A DNA stretch of 25,254 nt from Gamarada debralockiae (taxonomy: Eukaryota; Ascomycota; Leotiomycetes; Helotiales; Hyphodiscaceae), in the NCBI GenBank assembly GCA_002803225.1, contig NXFV01001301.1, forward strand, positions 1 through 25,254, written 5' to 3'. The notes below the pieces were generated by a model. The model was given only the letters and a program-made list of their open reading frames with translations. It had not been told where the DNA came from and ran no database searches. Positions 1 through 10,600 of the stretch are shown one piece after another (positions within the stretch are counted from its first letter, which is position 1; each line of letters begins with the position of its first letter). Made by a program: the position numbers and the translations under genes.

Positions 1-619
1 TTTAATTTATTCTTAAATAAAAAACTTTATAAATAATTAAATTAAACTTAGCTCTTTTACTAGACTATTAAAGGAACTAATAAATCAAGTAATATTAAGA
101 CTTTTATTAAAAATATTAATAAAGAAATTAAAATACTCTTTTACTACTATTAAAATTTAAATTAAAAATATAATAATATCTTTTATAATATTTATTACTC
201 TATTACACAGTATAACAGTTAGCAAGCTGCCAAAAACGATAATTTTGGACGCTGTTTTTAGGCGTGAATTAACCAAGTTCTTCACTAATCCTGCCCCTCT
301 TACTAAACTCTGTATACCTACGATAATCCTATACCTTAGTGCTAAACTAGGCACCCCGCGCAGCCGCTCTACCTGATAACGCTTCAAACTATTATACCTT
401 GACCCTCAACTTCTAGAGGGTATAAGCCCGGAGTTATTATCCTCTTGACCTACCTTTTATTTACAATGTATTTAGATTATAGTATCGTCCCTCTCCTCCC
501 TTATTTATTTACTTATTATTATCCCCTCTTCCTCCTTTGTTATTTATCTTCTTATAGTTCCCTCTCAACTCTTATCTGCTTCTTATATCTATTCCTTCCT
601 CTATACCCTTTCCTACTTC
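1..619. other. Gene-free flank, AT-rich then pyrimidine-rich
   Basis: The first 190 bases are almost pure A/T with scattered TTTAA and TATTAA words, the composition expected after heavy RIP. From 190 to 430 the composition is more normal, and a short open frame exists on the minus strand (157-387), but it shows no motif I recognise. From 445 to 610 the plus strand is a long C/T-rich tract, which is common upstream of fungal genes; here it precedes the DUF3435 relic. I see no supportable gene. Confidence 0.5.
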
Positions 620-639
620 CCGTTAATCACGCGCCAAGT

Positions 640-1009
640 ACTTATAAGAGCGATCGACCTTCCTATCGAACGTCGTATCGCGAGGCTGGTTGTACACTGT
701 GATCGTTGTCTCCGATTCCTCTCCTGTTACTACCCTATACTCCAAGTGACTAAAGGCATAAAGTAGTATAAACAGTACAAAAAGACACATTTTAGGATTA
801 CCCGCTTATAACATCGAATACAATCCTCGTCCGATAACGTTATTATTACCGACTGTCTCGCACGTCTTGCGTTATAAACACACTTGCTCTCATCTGCCCA
901 ACCCAATTCTCCTGCCTGCTCTTTATAGTATTCTGCTCTCTTCGTACCTTCTTACCTCCTTCAATCTATTATTTTAGTTAAACAACGCCTATATATACCC
1001 TGACATAAT
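640..1009 (+). pseudogene. Possible zinc-cluster-like fragment upstream of the DUF3435 relic
   Basis: One plus-strand frame (codons in phase with position 698) reads ERRIARLVVHCDRCLRFLSC around 656-727, a basic stretch followed by C-x2-C and a further Cys. This resembles the Cys-rich segment of small repeated fungal proteins of unknown role. The frame has in-frame stops afterwards (for example TAG near 770) and stays in phase with the N-terminal part of the DUF3435 relic beginning near 1010. It could be a separate dead small gene, or decayed 5' DNA that looks coding by chance. The call rests on a short motif only. Confidence 0.25.
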
Positions 1010-3512
1010 AAATACCTGTCTTCGGACGACGAGGCGGACAGAACTACCGATAATAATAATACTAGCCTTTTTGATAGTAGTGGCAACAAGACTAATATCA
1101 CGACTGACTCTAATCCAGATAGCCTCCTAGAGAATAGTAGCGATAATACAAATAATAAGTCAGTTTTTGACGATAAAGAACAGTACCCTCCGGAATACTA
1201 CCTTAATAGAGCAGTAAACCTTGATCCAAAGCAGCTCCGGCAAAAGCAGTATAAGCCCAAGACTCAGGGTCGCCTTAATTGAGTAAAAGAGCACTGTATT
1301 CAGTAAGAGAGATACATAAATCAACTATACCGAAACTATTAACTAACCTCGTTATTCTAGATATTATACTTTCGTTAAGAAGGATCTAGTTGAATACTTC
1401 CAAAATATTAATACTTAGTTCTTATATAGCTTCTTTAGCTAGGTGTGTAATCAACAGCGCGGGAAATAAGGACGAAGACGACCAGGTATCAAACACACTA
1501 GCTCTTTATATATCTTCTGGAAATAGTATCAATAATTATATAACTAAGAGGTAGGTAAGAAGATAGATAGTATAATTAGAGTATAAGGTCTAGATGTATA
1601 TATACAATAGTCTCTTTAGTTTGATTTGATACTAATGTGCTACTAGGTACTTAGGATTATTACTATAGAAAAAAAGCTTAGTAATGAAAAGCAGGAAAGT
1701 GCGACTATATATATCATAGATCTAGCTAAATATACCCGTATACTTCTAGTTACGACTGAAATGAGTTTCTTAATTAGCTGGCTTTAAGTCGAACTAATCC
1801 TATTCTATTAAATTATAGTAATCACAGGCAACTAACTGGAGTCTTTAGTAGAGCTACGATATTAATACCTCTAATTAACCTTAATTCGAGATCCGACTAC
1901 GGATCGTCCTCGGCTCTTTATAGAGCTAACGCCCGAGTTTATAAAAACTTATCTTAGTATAAAGGATAAGTATATATTATCTTATTTATCTATATTACTT
2001 TATTATATTCTACTTTACTAACTAAGTTAAAGATATATATTCCTACTCCCAGAAATTATCTATAACCCGATACTTGTACTCAGCCCTTATGTCTTCTTAT
2101 TAGGCATACTATTCAAGGCCCAAGTCTTTAAGGATTTAAGTATTAACTCCCCCGAGAAGCTTTATAGTTTGAATGTCTTAAGCGGATTAGGTGAGTAAAG
2201 ATTACTACTTAAAGAGAGGCTCAATAAGGAGTTTGTCTTCTATCAGGCAGTTCGTAAAGCTAATTATATTCGTATCACTTAGGATCTACAGGTAACAACA
2301 GACTAGATATAGTATTAGATAAAGAAAGAGGGGGAGATTATAGGCTTTACTGATATTACAAAGCCTTACGTGCTCCGTAATAGGGCGGCCAAGGCGCTAA
2401 ATAACAGCCGTAAGTATCGATCTCTATAGCTTACAGCCCTATACTGACCTGGGATTCTTTATATAGTATATATTACTAATACTGTCTAGAACCTAATCCT
2501 ATAGTATACTAATATTAGTACCTTTCTTAAGCACTACCTGGATCAGAGGATTAATATCGACGTTACAAAAATATATCGTGGCATAGAACTAGAAAAGGAA
2601 CTAATATAGTTTATATGTTCAATAAGCTAGTTAATTAATCCCTGTCGCCCTCGGAAGTTAACCCTAAAGTAATCTATATCGATTAACGACCTTCTGTGTA
2701 TTATTAGATTAGCTAAGTATATAGAGAAACTATCTAAAGCTTTAAAAGATAAGCTAAGAAAGAGGAAGTATAGAAAGGAGGCTTATAGGCGTACGCTAAC
2801 TAGTCGTGTTAAGAAGTCGTCTAAAGCTATAAAAAGTAGTTGGGCAGAAGAGAAATATAACTATACTTATAAATGTCTCTAGAGTAAGAAGTAGCGATAA
2901 CAGAGGCTACTCTTAATTAATATTAAAGACTACTATAAGAAGAAGTAGCTAGTAAGAGATAGTACGCGGTAGCTATCAGGGAAGATAGTTAACGAAGAAG
3001 TCTTAAGTATACTAAAGTAATTAGAAAATATAATACCGGATTATCTCCGTCTAATAAATATAATTATAACGCTATCTAAGACGATATTAGAAAAGGAAGT
3101 ATAAAGGAGAATTATAGCTATTAATGCTATAATAGTATATTATAGTATCGAGGAGTATTACTATAATAGGCAGCCTAGCCCTACTAAAAGTACTATCTCT
3201 ATGAGTATTAAGGCTACTTAGTAGGTACAGCCTGTATTAGATATTGCCCTAAGCCAGGCGATCTTATTTATTATAATAGAGAGGAGACTAACTAAATACT
3301 TCTTATATATTAAAAACCTAAACAAGCTGATTAAGAAGAGGGTAAAGGACTATATGACCCCGGGTTCTTTAAGTAGATACTTTTAGGATATCTATATTAA
3401 GAGGTTAATTATAAGGTAGAAAATCAATTATAGGATTTGTGTTATCAAGCTAGTATATCATATATATTTACTAAGCCACGCAGAGACGAGTCACGGAACT
3501 ATTATATAGTAA
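1010..3512 (+). pseudogene. RIP-degraded DUF3435 (tyrosine-recombinase-like, Starship captain family) gene
   Basis: Seen: from 1025 a frame opens with an acidic Asp/Ser/Asn-rich stretch and then PPEYYLNRAVNLDPKQLRQK (about 1190-1250), the usual N-terminal signature of this family. From about 2090 to 3510 a second frame runs for 1.4 kb with no indel and only point stops (TAG/TGA/TAA). It contains, in order, a block ending SINSPEKLYSL (2130-2170), LLLKERL and FYQAVRKA (2205-2260), GFTDITKPYVLRNRAAKALN (2343-2402), HYLDQRINIDVTKIYRG (2532-2582), NPCRPRKLT (2638-2664), a Lys/Arg-rich segment, then MTPGSLSRYF and HAETSHG (3354-3503), matching a C-terminal zinc-finger-like end. Known: intact DUF3435 proteins include the site-specific recombinases that move giant Starship elements. 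Here the protein cannot be made: there are many stops, at least one frame change between 1290 and 2090, and the second Cys of the finger is lost. The stops sit where CAG/CAA/TGG codons would give TAG/TAA/TGA, as RIP produces. Family assignment is strong; captain status is not shown. Confidence 0.82.
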
Positions 3513-5055
3513 GTTATTATTACTGCCCTTTCTATCTACTATAAGAAATTATAATAGATAAACTCTAAGTAGTAATAGAAAAGGCTATAATAAAGACTTA
3601 TCTTTAGCGCCTCTATAAGTATTATTAGCATATAAAGGTATTTATAATTTCGTCTTAATTAGTTTGTTTAATTAGTAGGATAGCTAAATAAAATAGAGGT
3701 AGGATATTACTTAGAGTTTATAGGCATCTATAGCTTTTTATCTTTACTAATATAATACTTCCTAAAGATATTCTCTATCTATAGGTTACTAGCACTTATA
3801 TTTTCTCTATATTCTCTTCTTATAATTATAGATAGTTAGATTATTCTACATTAGATTAAAGGGAATAGATAATAATATATTAGTTATATATAGTAAGCTT
3901 TAGATAACTAATGATTTGAATAATATTTGCCCTAATCAAAAGTATCTACAAAGATTATAGAAGAATATATTAGTATCCTATAGTCCTTTTCAAAATCTCC
4001 AAACGTCACATAGCCTTGCAAATGACCTGGACCTTTCTAATAGCTAAGCTTATTAATTATCCCCAATAAAGACGCCCCTTTGTCATGAGAATACCACTTC
4101 GCTGAGGAGCTGTGACAATAGCAATCGAGTTTCTCTGCGCTACAAATATCTAATGTCATCTTAGACACTTCCTTGCTTTCTATCGGGATGCCCCGCGCAA
4201 TGTAATTAGGCCCTTATCAATGATACAGTCAATCGACTTCCGGCGGAAAGTTGATCCTTTAAAGGTCGGGCGCGGTCTCCCAGACACCAAGAATAAGTGA
4301 GATGAACAGGAGAGAAAATCCCTAATAGGTCAAGTCTGTCTAATAGCGAAGCATTAGAGTTTTAATTAAGACCGAACGGTTACAGGATAAAATAGATCTT
4401 TCGGGGGATAGTAGGGCTGTAGCCTTTCACTATTACAAATATAAGAGTAGAACGTTAGATCAAACAGGTATATAACCCAGAAAACCTGCGAATAATATAA
4501 GCTGAGTTACAACTGCAGGTAATTTACTAAATAGCTGCTCTGTTATATTTATACAACTAACTATCAATATCTCCTTCTAACCTTCTTAGTGCCCCTATAG
4601 TGTTGATCCTGTTCCTATAGTGTATATAGGATTACTTAGTAGATAATCAATTATTTCTAATAGATATAGAATATTTTTCTAAACTTAGACAGCTAATAGT
4701 ATAATATCTAGACTTAGAAAGTATAGGAAAAGCAACCTTTAGGTAACAGGCTAGGTTCGTGAAAATAAAATTTAGTCTCCAAGAGGATAGCCGTTTTCGG
4801 GTCTAGTAGGTATTTTATTTGGCGGGGCTATCGGATTATCTATCTTCTTAACCCCTTTAAAATCTACTCAAGAAAGGGAATACTCAATGATTATTATATA
4901 CTTAAAGGAAGTAAAGATACAATATATAAATGTAGGCAATAGAAAGCAACGATATATTCAGAACACGACCTAAATCTGACTGTACTAACTTCAACAGAAT
5001 CCAAGCTTTCTGTTCAAATAAGTACTGTTTGATTATTAGCAACTAATTAAGGTAT
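3513..5055. other. Decayed intergenic or repeat DNA without a recognisable gene
   Basis: 3513-4000 is AT-rich with stops in every frame and looks like the eroded flank of the DUF3435 relic. 4010-4400 returns to normal base composition (for example CCGGCGGAAAGTTG near 4241) and resembles an unmutated unique segment, but neither strand gives a convincing reading frame. 4400-5055 is again AT-biased. I see no tRNA-like or transposon-terminus structure. Confidence 0.45.
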
Positions 5056-6270
5056 CTAATCTTGCCCGGATTTAGGATATTCTTCGTAATCAATATCCCC
5101 TTTATCCTCGTCCTCAGTATTATCATCGTCCTTATCCCCTGTATCCTCCCCGTCTTCAACCTCGTCTTCAACCTCGTCTTCAACCTCGTCTTCAACCTCG
5201 TCTTCAACCTCGTCTTCAACCTCGTCTTCAATATCCTTATCTCCAAAGTTAACAAGTCTAGTACCCTTATCCTCAATATCCTCATCCCCGGTATCCTGAT
5301 CCTTATCCCCATCTTTAACCTCGTCTTCAATATCCTTACCTCCAAAGTCAACTAGGCTAGTACCCTCATCCTCATCCTCAACATCCTTATCCTCAGTATC
5401 CTTATCCTTAGTATCCTCATCCTTATCCCTATCCTCAGCCTTATCTATAATATCTTTATCTCTAAACTTAATAAGTTCAGTACTCTTATACTCAGTATCT
5501 GAGTCTATAGAGTCTTTACTATTATCTGCTATCTATAATAACATCTCATCGTTAGCTATACTTATACTCTCATCGTCTGTAAAGCTCTCGAACTCCCGCT
5601 TTTCAAGGCCTACCCCCAGGTCTATTATTAAAAGTCCCGACTTATCTATATTAATTTTAATAAGCTATAGACCTAGGCTTATTAGGGTGAACTAATTAGA
5701 TCTATTGGACAACTTACCTTTATGGCCAAGCCCTGCTTAGAACAGTAGTATTATAAGATTAATTAAATAATTTCTATTGAAATCTACTAAGCTGTTCAAT
5801 AGGCGTCTCTTTCTCTCCTATTCCGATTTCTTATCGTATAGGTTATTCTACTCGAAGAGAATATCTCTATCTACGGCTGTGAATTTAAGGTCCCCTTTGT
5901 TAAGTTGGCCTTGTAATAGCTTATTAATAGTATACTATAAGTAGTTGCGTCCTTCTATAACTTCCTACAATTCTGAGAGAACCTACTGCTCTAAGAGTGC
6001 TTCTATTCGTAGAACTTCTCGTTTTTGCCAGAGATTAATATCGGCAAGAGCTTCGTTAAAGTATATTCTACTTCAGCAAAGTTCATTAGAAGCTATAGAT
6101 ATTAGGGAGTCTTTGGCAGTAAATAAAGATAACGAGTCTCGGACCTGAAGCCCGTTATTAGCCTTAGTACTATTTATATAAGCTCCGATAGAGGGAGATA
6201 ACCAGTAATGATCCTTAAATTCAGGTAGCCCTCAAATCTAAGGTACTATCTAATTCAAGAAGCCCTCAAC
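5056..6270 (-). pseudogene. Eroded minus-strand ORF, coiled-coil-like body with long acidic repeat tail
   Basis: Read on the minus strand from about 6270 down to a TAG at 5056-5058, one frame is maintained for about 1.2 kb, broken by roughly ten in-frame TAG/TAA/TGA codons and no obvious indel. The start side reads like a charged helical or coiled-coil region (LWQKREVLRIEALLEQ near 6000-6040). The end side is a strongly acidic tail. In the tail a block of the form GT-S/R-LV-D/N-FG-G/D-KDIEDEV occurs twice (5320-5360 and 5225-5265 on the plus scale), a weaker third copy lies near 5465, and the tail ends in repeated EVED. Most internal stops fit Gln or Trp codons converted by RIP. I do not recognise the family, and the 5' end is uncertain. 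A low-complexity acidic tail alone would not prove coding; the long indel-free frame is the main support. Confidence 0.45.
5152..5231. repeat. 12-bp tandem array, six identical copies plus a partial
   Basis: The unit GTCTTCAACCTC is repeated six times without change from 5152 to 5223, followed by a diverging partial copy (GTCTTCAATATC). On the minus strand each unit encodes Glu-Val-Glu-Asp, so it lies in frame with the acidic tail of the eroded ORF. The copies keep an intact CpA although the surroundings are RIP-mutated, which suggests slippage expansion after the mutation episode. Confidence 0.93.
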
Positions 6271-6681
6271 TCCAGGTAACCCCGAAGATGATCTCCCGGC
6301 CCTACTGCTCCTAGAGGAGGTGGAGAGTGGAGTGAGGTGAAGGACTAGGGTGATCTTGGTTATGACTAACAATGGTCTAATTTATGGAGACCGTGCTTCT
6401 TAGTCGACATTCTCCATGGGCCGTGCGAAGTAATCGTCAGCCCTGGTGATCGTCCACGCAAGCGGCTTACTAAGTTTTGCTCAATCTGTTACGAACGCAT
6501 ACAAAATTTATTATGAGGAGCTTGAGAGAAGACTTGGAATGGTGATAGAGCTATCTTAGGTCAACTAAGAAGATATAAGCCGCAGCTCGGCTTACTCGAT
6601 CGACTTGGCCCTCGCTATTGTTAATCGCTGCGACCTGCGACGGAGACGCCAGCCTGCTCGTACCGGACGGACAATCACTCG
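6271..6681. other. Spacer upstream of the F-box relic
   Basis: This is about 400 bases of near-normal composition between two dead genes that face away from each other (minus strand to the left, plus strand to the right). It therefore probably holds the remains of both promoters. CpG-containing words such as CCGCAGCTCGGC survive near 6580, so this part was mutated less than its surroundings. No open frame is convincing. Confidence 0.45.
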
Positions 6682-7692
6682 ATGGCTCGTAAACAAAGAC
6701 CTAGAGCGTCACATGTCGGTCAACGCAGGTACATGAGAATTGCCGACAGCCGATCGTCGACCTTAACCCCACGGAACCCTTATTTGACTAAACTACCCAC
6801 CGAACTTCTTATAAAGATTCTCAAGTATCTCCCGAACTTCCCTATATTATTCTCGGCCATTCAAGTCTACTCTTTAATTCTTAAGACCTACTAAGGCCGT
6901 AGACGTTCGATACTAGTCACGATATTTCATAGATAATATAACGAAATAAAACGAGGAGAGATCAGCTAAGTATTCTAGGAGTTGATATTTGCTATCCGTT
7001 ATAAATTTGTAGAGAAAGAGATTACTAAGGAAATCTTCGCCCTTAGATAGCAGGTGTTTCGCGAGAGAGAGCTAGAGGAGCTCCTCCTTCCTCTCGAAAG
7101 AGCGCTAGCCTAGTCTTATTGTCTAGACGACTGTGAAGGAGATGCGATTAATCTTTTGAAGACGGTATAGCACGGCAACGAGCCGTTCGGTCACAAATTT
7201 CGGCCAATAAAATTCAGATCTAAGATACTTCGCGCAGATTTTCAATGAATGTGGCCGAAGGCGATATTACTGCCGGTTTTTCAGCTATTGACTGAGTTAA
7301 CCGGCTAGCACGATTTTAAAAACGTAGAAGAGATCGATATCTTTAGTATAGGCCTTAGAGAAAACATATACGTAGCTGAGATTTAAGGCAGAACGATTCG
7401 ACTATTTCCAGTGAAAAGATCTGCCCTCGAAATCATCGAAAACCTAGGGGATAGGATACGATTTAGTAATAGGAGAGCGATTGTTGGACTAGTCTGCTGT
7501 GGTCGACTACTGTTCGCATCCGCAGTACAATAGGAAGGTCCACAGCCAAGCAAAGACCGCCGAATACCCAGACGGTACATAAATTTAGTGAGGATTTAAG
7601 GGTCCGACTCAAAGCACTTAATGTATTTCATTGCGAGGAGTAATTATGCGGCTCTAATACTACTAGTTCAAGGTTACTGGAAATAAGCGCGC
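6682..7692 (+). pseudogene. F-box protein gene killed by point stop codons
   Basis: ATG at 6682 opens a frame with a basic N-terminus, then YLTKLPTELLIKILKYLP (residues about 34-51), a clear F-box core (LPxELLxxIxxYLP). F-box proteins bind Skp1 and bring substrates to SCF ubiquitin ligases. The same frame continues for about 335 codons to 7684-7692 with no frameshift, but carries in-frame stops at 6892, 6934, 6967, 6976, 7048, 7111, 7168, 7246, 7306, 7384, 7531, 7597 and 7684. Readable stretches between the stops are still protein-like, for example REREL-EELLLPLERALA (7060-7110) and NRRAIVGLVCCGRLLFASA (7468-7524). Stops without indels fit RIP acting on CAA/CAG/CGA/TGG codons. No other domain is recognisable after the F-box. 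The first 70 codons alone could make a truncated F-box peptide, but I expect no function. Confidence 0.75.
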
Positions 7693-10600
7693 TAGACGTA
7701 ATAAAGGTACTATCGAGTACACTATAGGATTAAGCTATAGGCGGTGACCATTGAGGTAGTAATCGTTAACCTTTTTGGTCAGATAGAGAATTTGCTGATG
7801 ATCACGGGGTTTTAGATTATGTAAGATATATTCCTGTAACTAGTGAGGAGAGGAAAGTAGAAGGAAGGAAGTTAGAGGGGCGTTCCTGCTAATAGAATAG
7901 AGCTTGAGATTTAGTAATAAAGAACTTTAAAACCCTTAAAAAATAAGTTTAATAAAAGATAACTACCCCTTCTTTAATTTAATACAATTAAATTTTAACT
8001 TTACTTTAAAAAGGTAGGCAAGCCTTTAAAAGAGAGTTTAATAACTATTTTATAAGTAGTAGCTATTAATTATTAAATAAATTAAAAGTTTAAACAAGAG
8101 TCAACTAATAAAAGAATTATACTCAATTTACTAAAACTTAAAAAAAGGAAAGTAATAAAAGTAATAAAATAATGATAACAACAAGCAAAAATAAAGGAAA
8201 GTCTAAAGTTTAATTTAGTCTTAAGAAAGTTATTAATTTAATATTTAATTTAAAGTTTAGTTTAATTTAAAAGGTTTATTTATATTAATAAAAAAGAAAT
8301 AAAAGGAAAAAGGTAAAGCTTTAACAAGATATAAGATATATAAAAGGCTAAGGCTTATTATAAGGGAGATCATTATAAAAGTTTAATAAAGAAGTCTTAA
8401 TAATTAACTATTACATTTCCTTAAAAGGAATATAACTAAAGACTTATAAAAGAAGTATTTAAGTGATTTTATATATATTGTTATAAACTTAATATCTTAT
8501 TAAAAAAAAATACTATATATTAAACTTTTATTTACTTACTTAAGTGTATATATTTAAAGTTAAAAGTATATATATATTTAAAGAAGTTAACCTTTGTATA
8601 TAATAAAGTCAAAATTAATATATCGAGATTAGTTTAAAAGGAGGTAATATTATTATAAAAAAGGGATTAAAGACAAAGAATATATTTAAAGAGTGTATTT
8701 AAAGTTTAAAAGAAAAGGATTAAAGAGCTTAAGTTAAAGTAAGGTTAAAAGACTATATATATAGTTAATATAAAGTCAACTTAAAAAAAGGGAAGTAAAA
8801 ATATTATTAAATGTAAAGGCAATGTTATCAATTAATAAAAAGAGCCTTAAGAATATATTAACTTATTTATATAATAAAAGGGAGTGTAACTTTTAAAAGG
8901 GGAATATACTATAAAGCTAAAGCTTAAAAGTTAAAGTTAAGAAAGTTAAAAGCTAAAGTCTATATTTAAAGTCTATTAATAATAACAACTAAAAAAAAAT
9001 ATTTAATTAAAAAGCTAAAGTTAAATTAAATTAAAAGTAAAAAAAAAGAAATTAACATTATTAATAATATTATTATTAAAATTATTAATTAAAGTTAAAG
9101 TTATTAAAGTTATTTAAAAGTTAAAGTTATTAAAAGTTTAAAAGTTAAAAAAAGAAAAAAAAGGCTTTTATAAGTATTATAAAGAAATAAGTAAATTAAT
9201 TATAAAATAATTACTTACACAAACGCTTTATTTATTTTATTTAAAGTTTTTATTTAAAAGTAATAATATTAATAATAATAATAATGTTATTAAGGGATAT
9301 TATATAGTTAGTAATACTTATATAATAAAAATTCTTTTAAAAAGGTTTTATTTCCTTTTTAATTATTTATTTTATATTTTCCTTTTCCTTTTATTTTTTA
9401 ATACTTAAAGGCAAGCACTTATTAAGGGGGGACAAATATAATAAAGTTTTTAATCACATTAAAGGTCAACCTTGCTTAATTAAATATCATATATTAGTTA
9501 AGTATAAAATCTAGCCTTTATAGCTAAAACTATACTTAAACACCTACACATACATATACAATTGTATAACTTGTTTTTTAAATACATTTTATAGCGCATT
9601 TGTGCGTTATAGCCTTTGTTTTATATTGTTTTTGTTTTATCCCTTACTAAGAGCACGTGCAATACACAGCGCTATCAGGACGCGCTATACTCGCATTTCG
9701 CCCCACCACAATATATAGCGCTTTATATACTTAAGTTAATCTCTTATAAATAATTATTAAAAGGTAATCCACTTATTATATATTAATATTTAATTTAATG
9801 GACTATTTAAGTTTTATAATAGCTTTACTTACTTACTTAATAACTTGCTTAAAAGAAAGAGTAACTTAATATAAGACACTAAGGCTTAAGTATAGTAGGC
9901 TTAAAAAGTACTCAACTAACTTAACTTAGCCTGCCTTTATAAATAAGCTTACTATAAAGGCAAGAGCTTTATTACTAAAGCTATAATAAAGTGTATAATA
10001 ATATACTAGGTTTTTTATATTATAGCTATTATTAGGTAAAAGGTATAGTACTTTAAATTAAAAGGGATTTTATATTAGTATTTTGCGGGGTATAAGACAT
10101 ATTAATTCTTAAAGGTAATAATAATATTATTAAAAAAGCATTTACTAACTTAAGTTAAAAGTTATAAAGGCCAATTAATAATATAAATATAATTAAAGAA
10201 AAAAAAAAGATAGAATTTATCTATAATATTAGCTGCTTTTAAACTTATTAGCTAACTATTATAATTAATTATATAAAGTTAATAAAGTATATTTAATATC
10301 TTAATGTTATTAAAACTAGTCAATTTGACTTTTTAAATAAAGTCAATAACTATAGTATTATTAGTATTAATATATATTTTAATAAATTATAATTTATATT
10401 AAAGCTTATAATTATTACTAAAATAACTAATCTTTTAAGACTATACCTTTACTATTATATTATCTTTTTTTTTATCCTTTAAATTAAAGCTTTTAATAAA
10501 ACTAAATCTACAATTACTAAATAAACTATTATTATTAAATAAAGTATTATCAAAAGACTTAATGTCTTTAAATACTTGTCTTTTAGTCAAGTGACCTTTA

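Noticed and set aside
445..702. 85-codon plus-strand open frame rich in Leu, Tyr and Pro
   Set aside because: It is the translation of a C/T-rich tract, with no motif and a composition typical of promoter pyrimidine runs.
1010..3512. Calling an active Starship captain
   Set aside because: Numerous in-frame stops and a frame change mean no recombinase can be made; no element boundary or direct repeat is visible in the window.
5062..5355. Plus-strand open frame with repeated Val-Phe-Asn-Leu
   Set aside because: It is the opposite-strand reading of the 12-bp array; the minus-strand acidic reading is longer and extends well beyond the repeat.
5945..6148. 67-codon plus-strand open frame
   Set aside because: It lies opposite the longer, indel-free minus-strand relic and has no motif.
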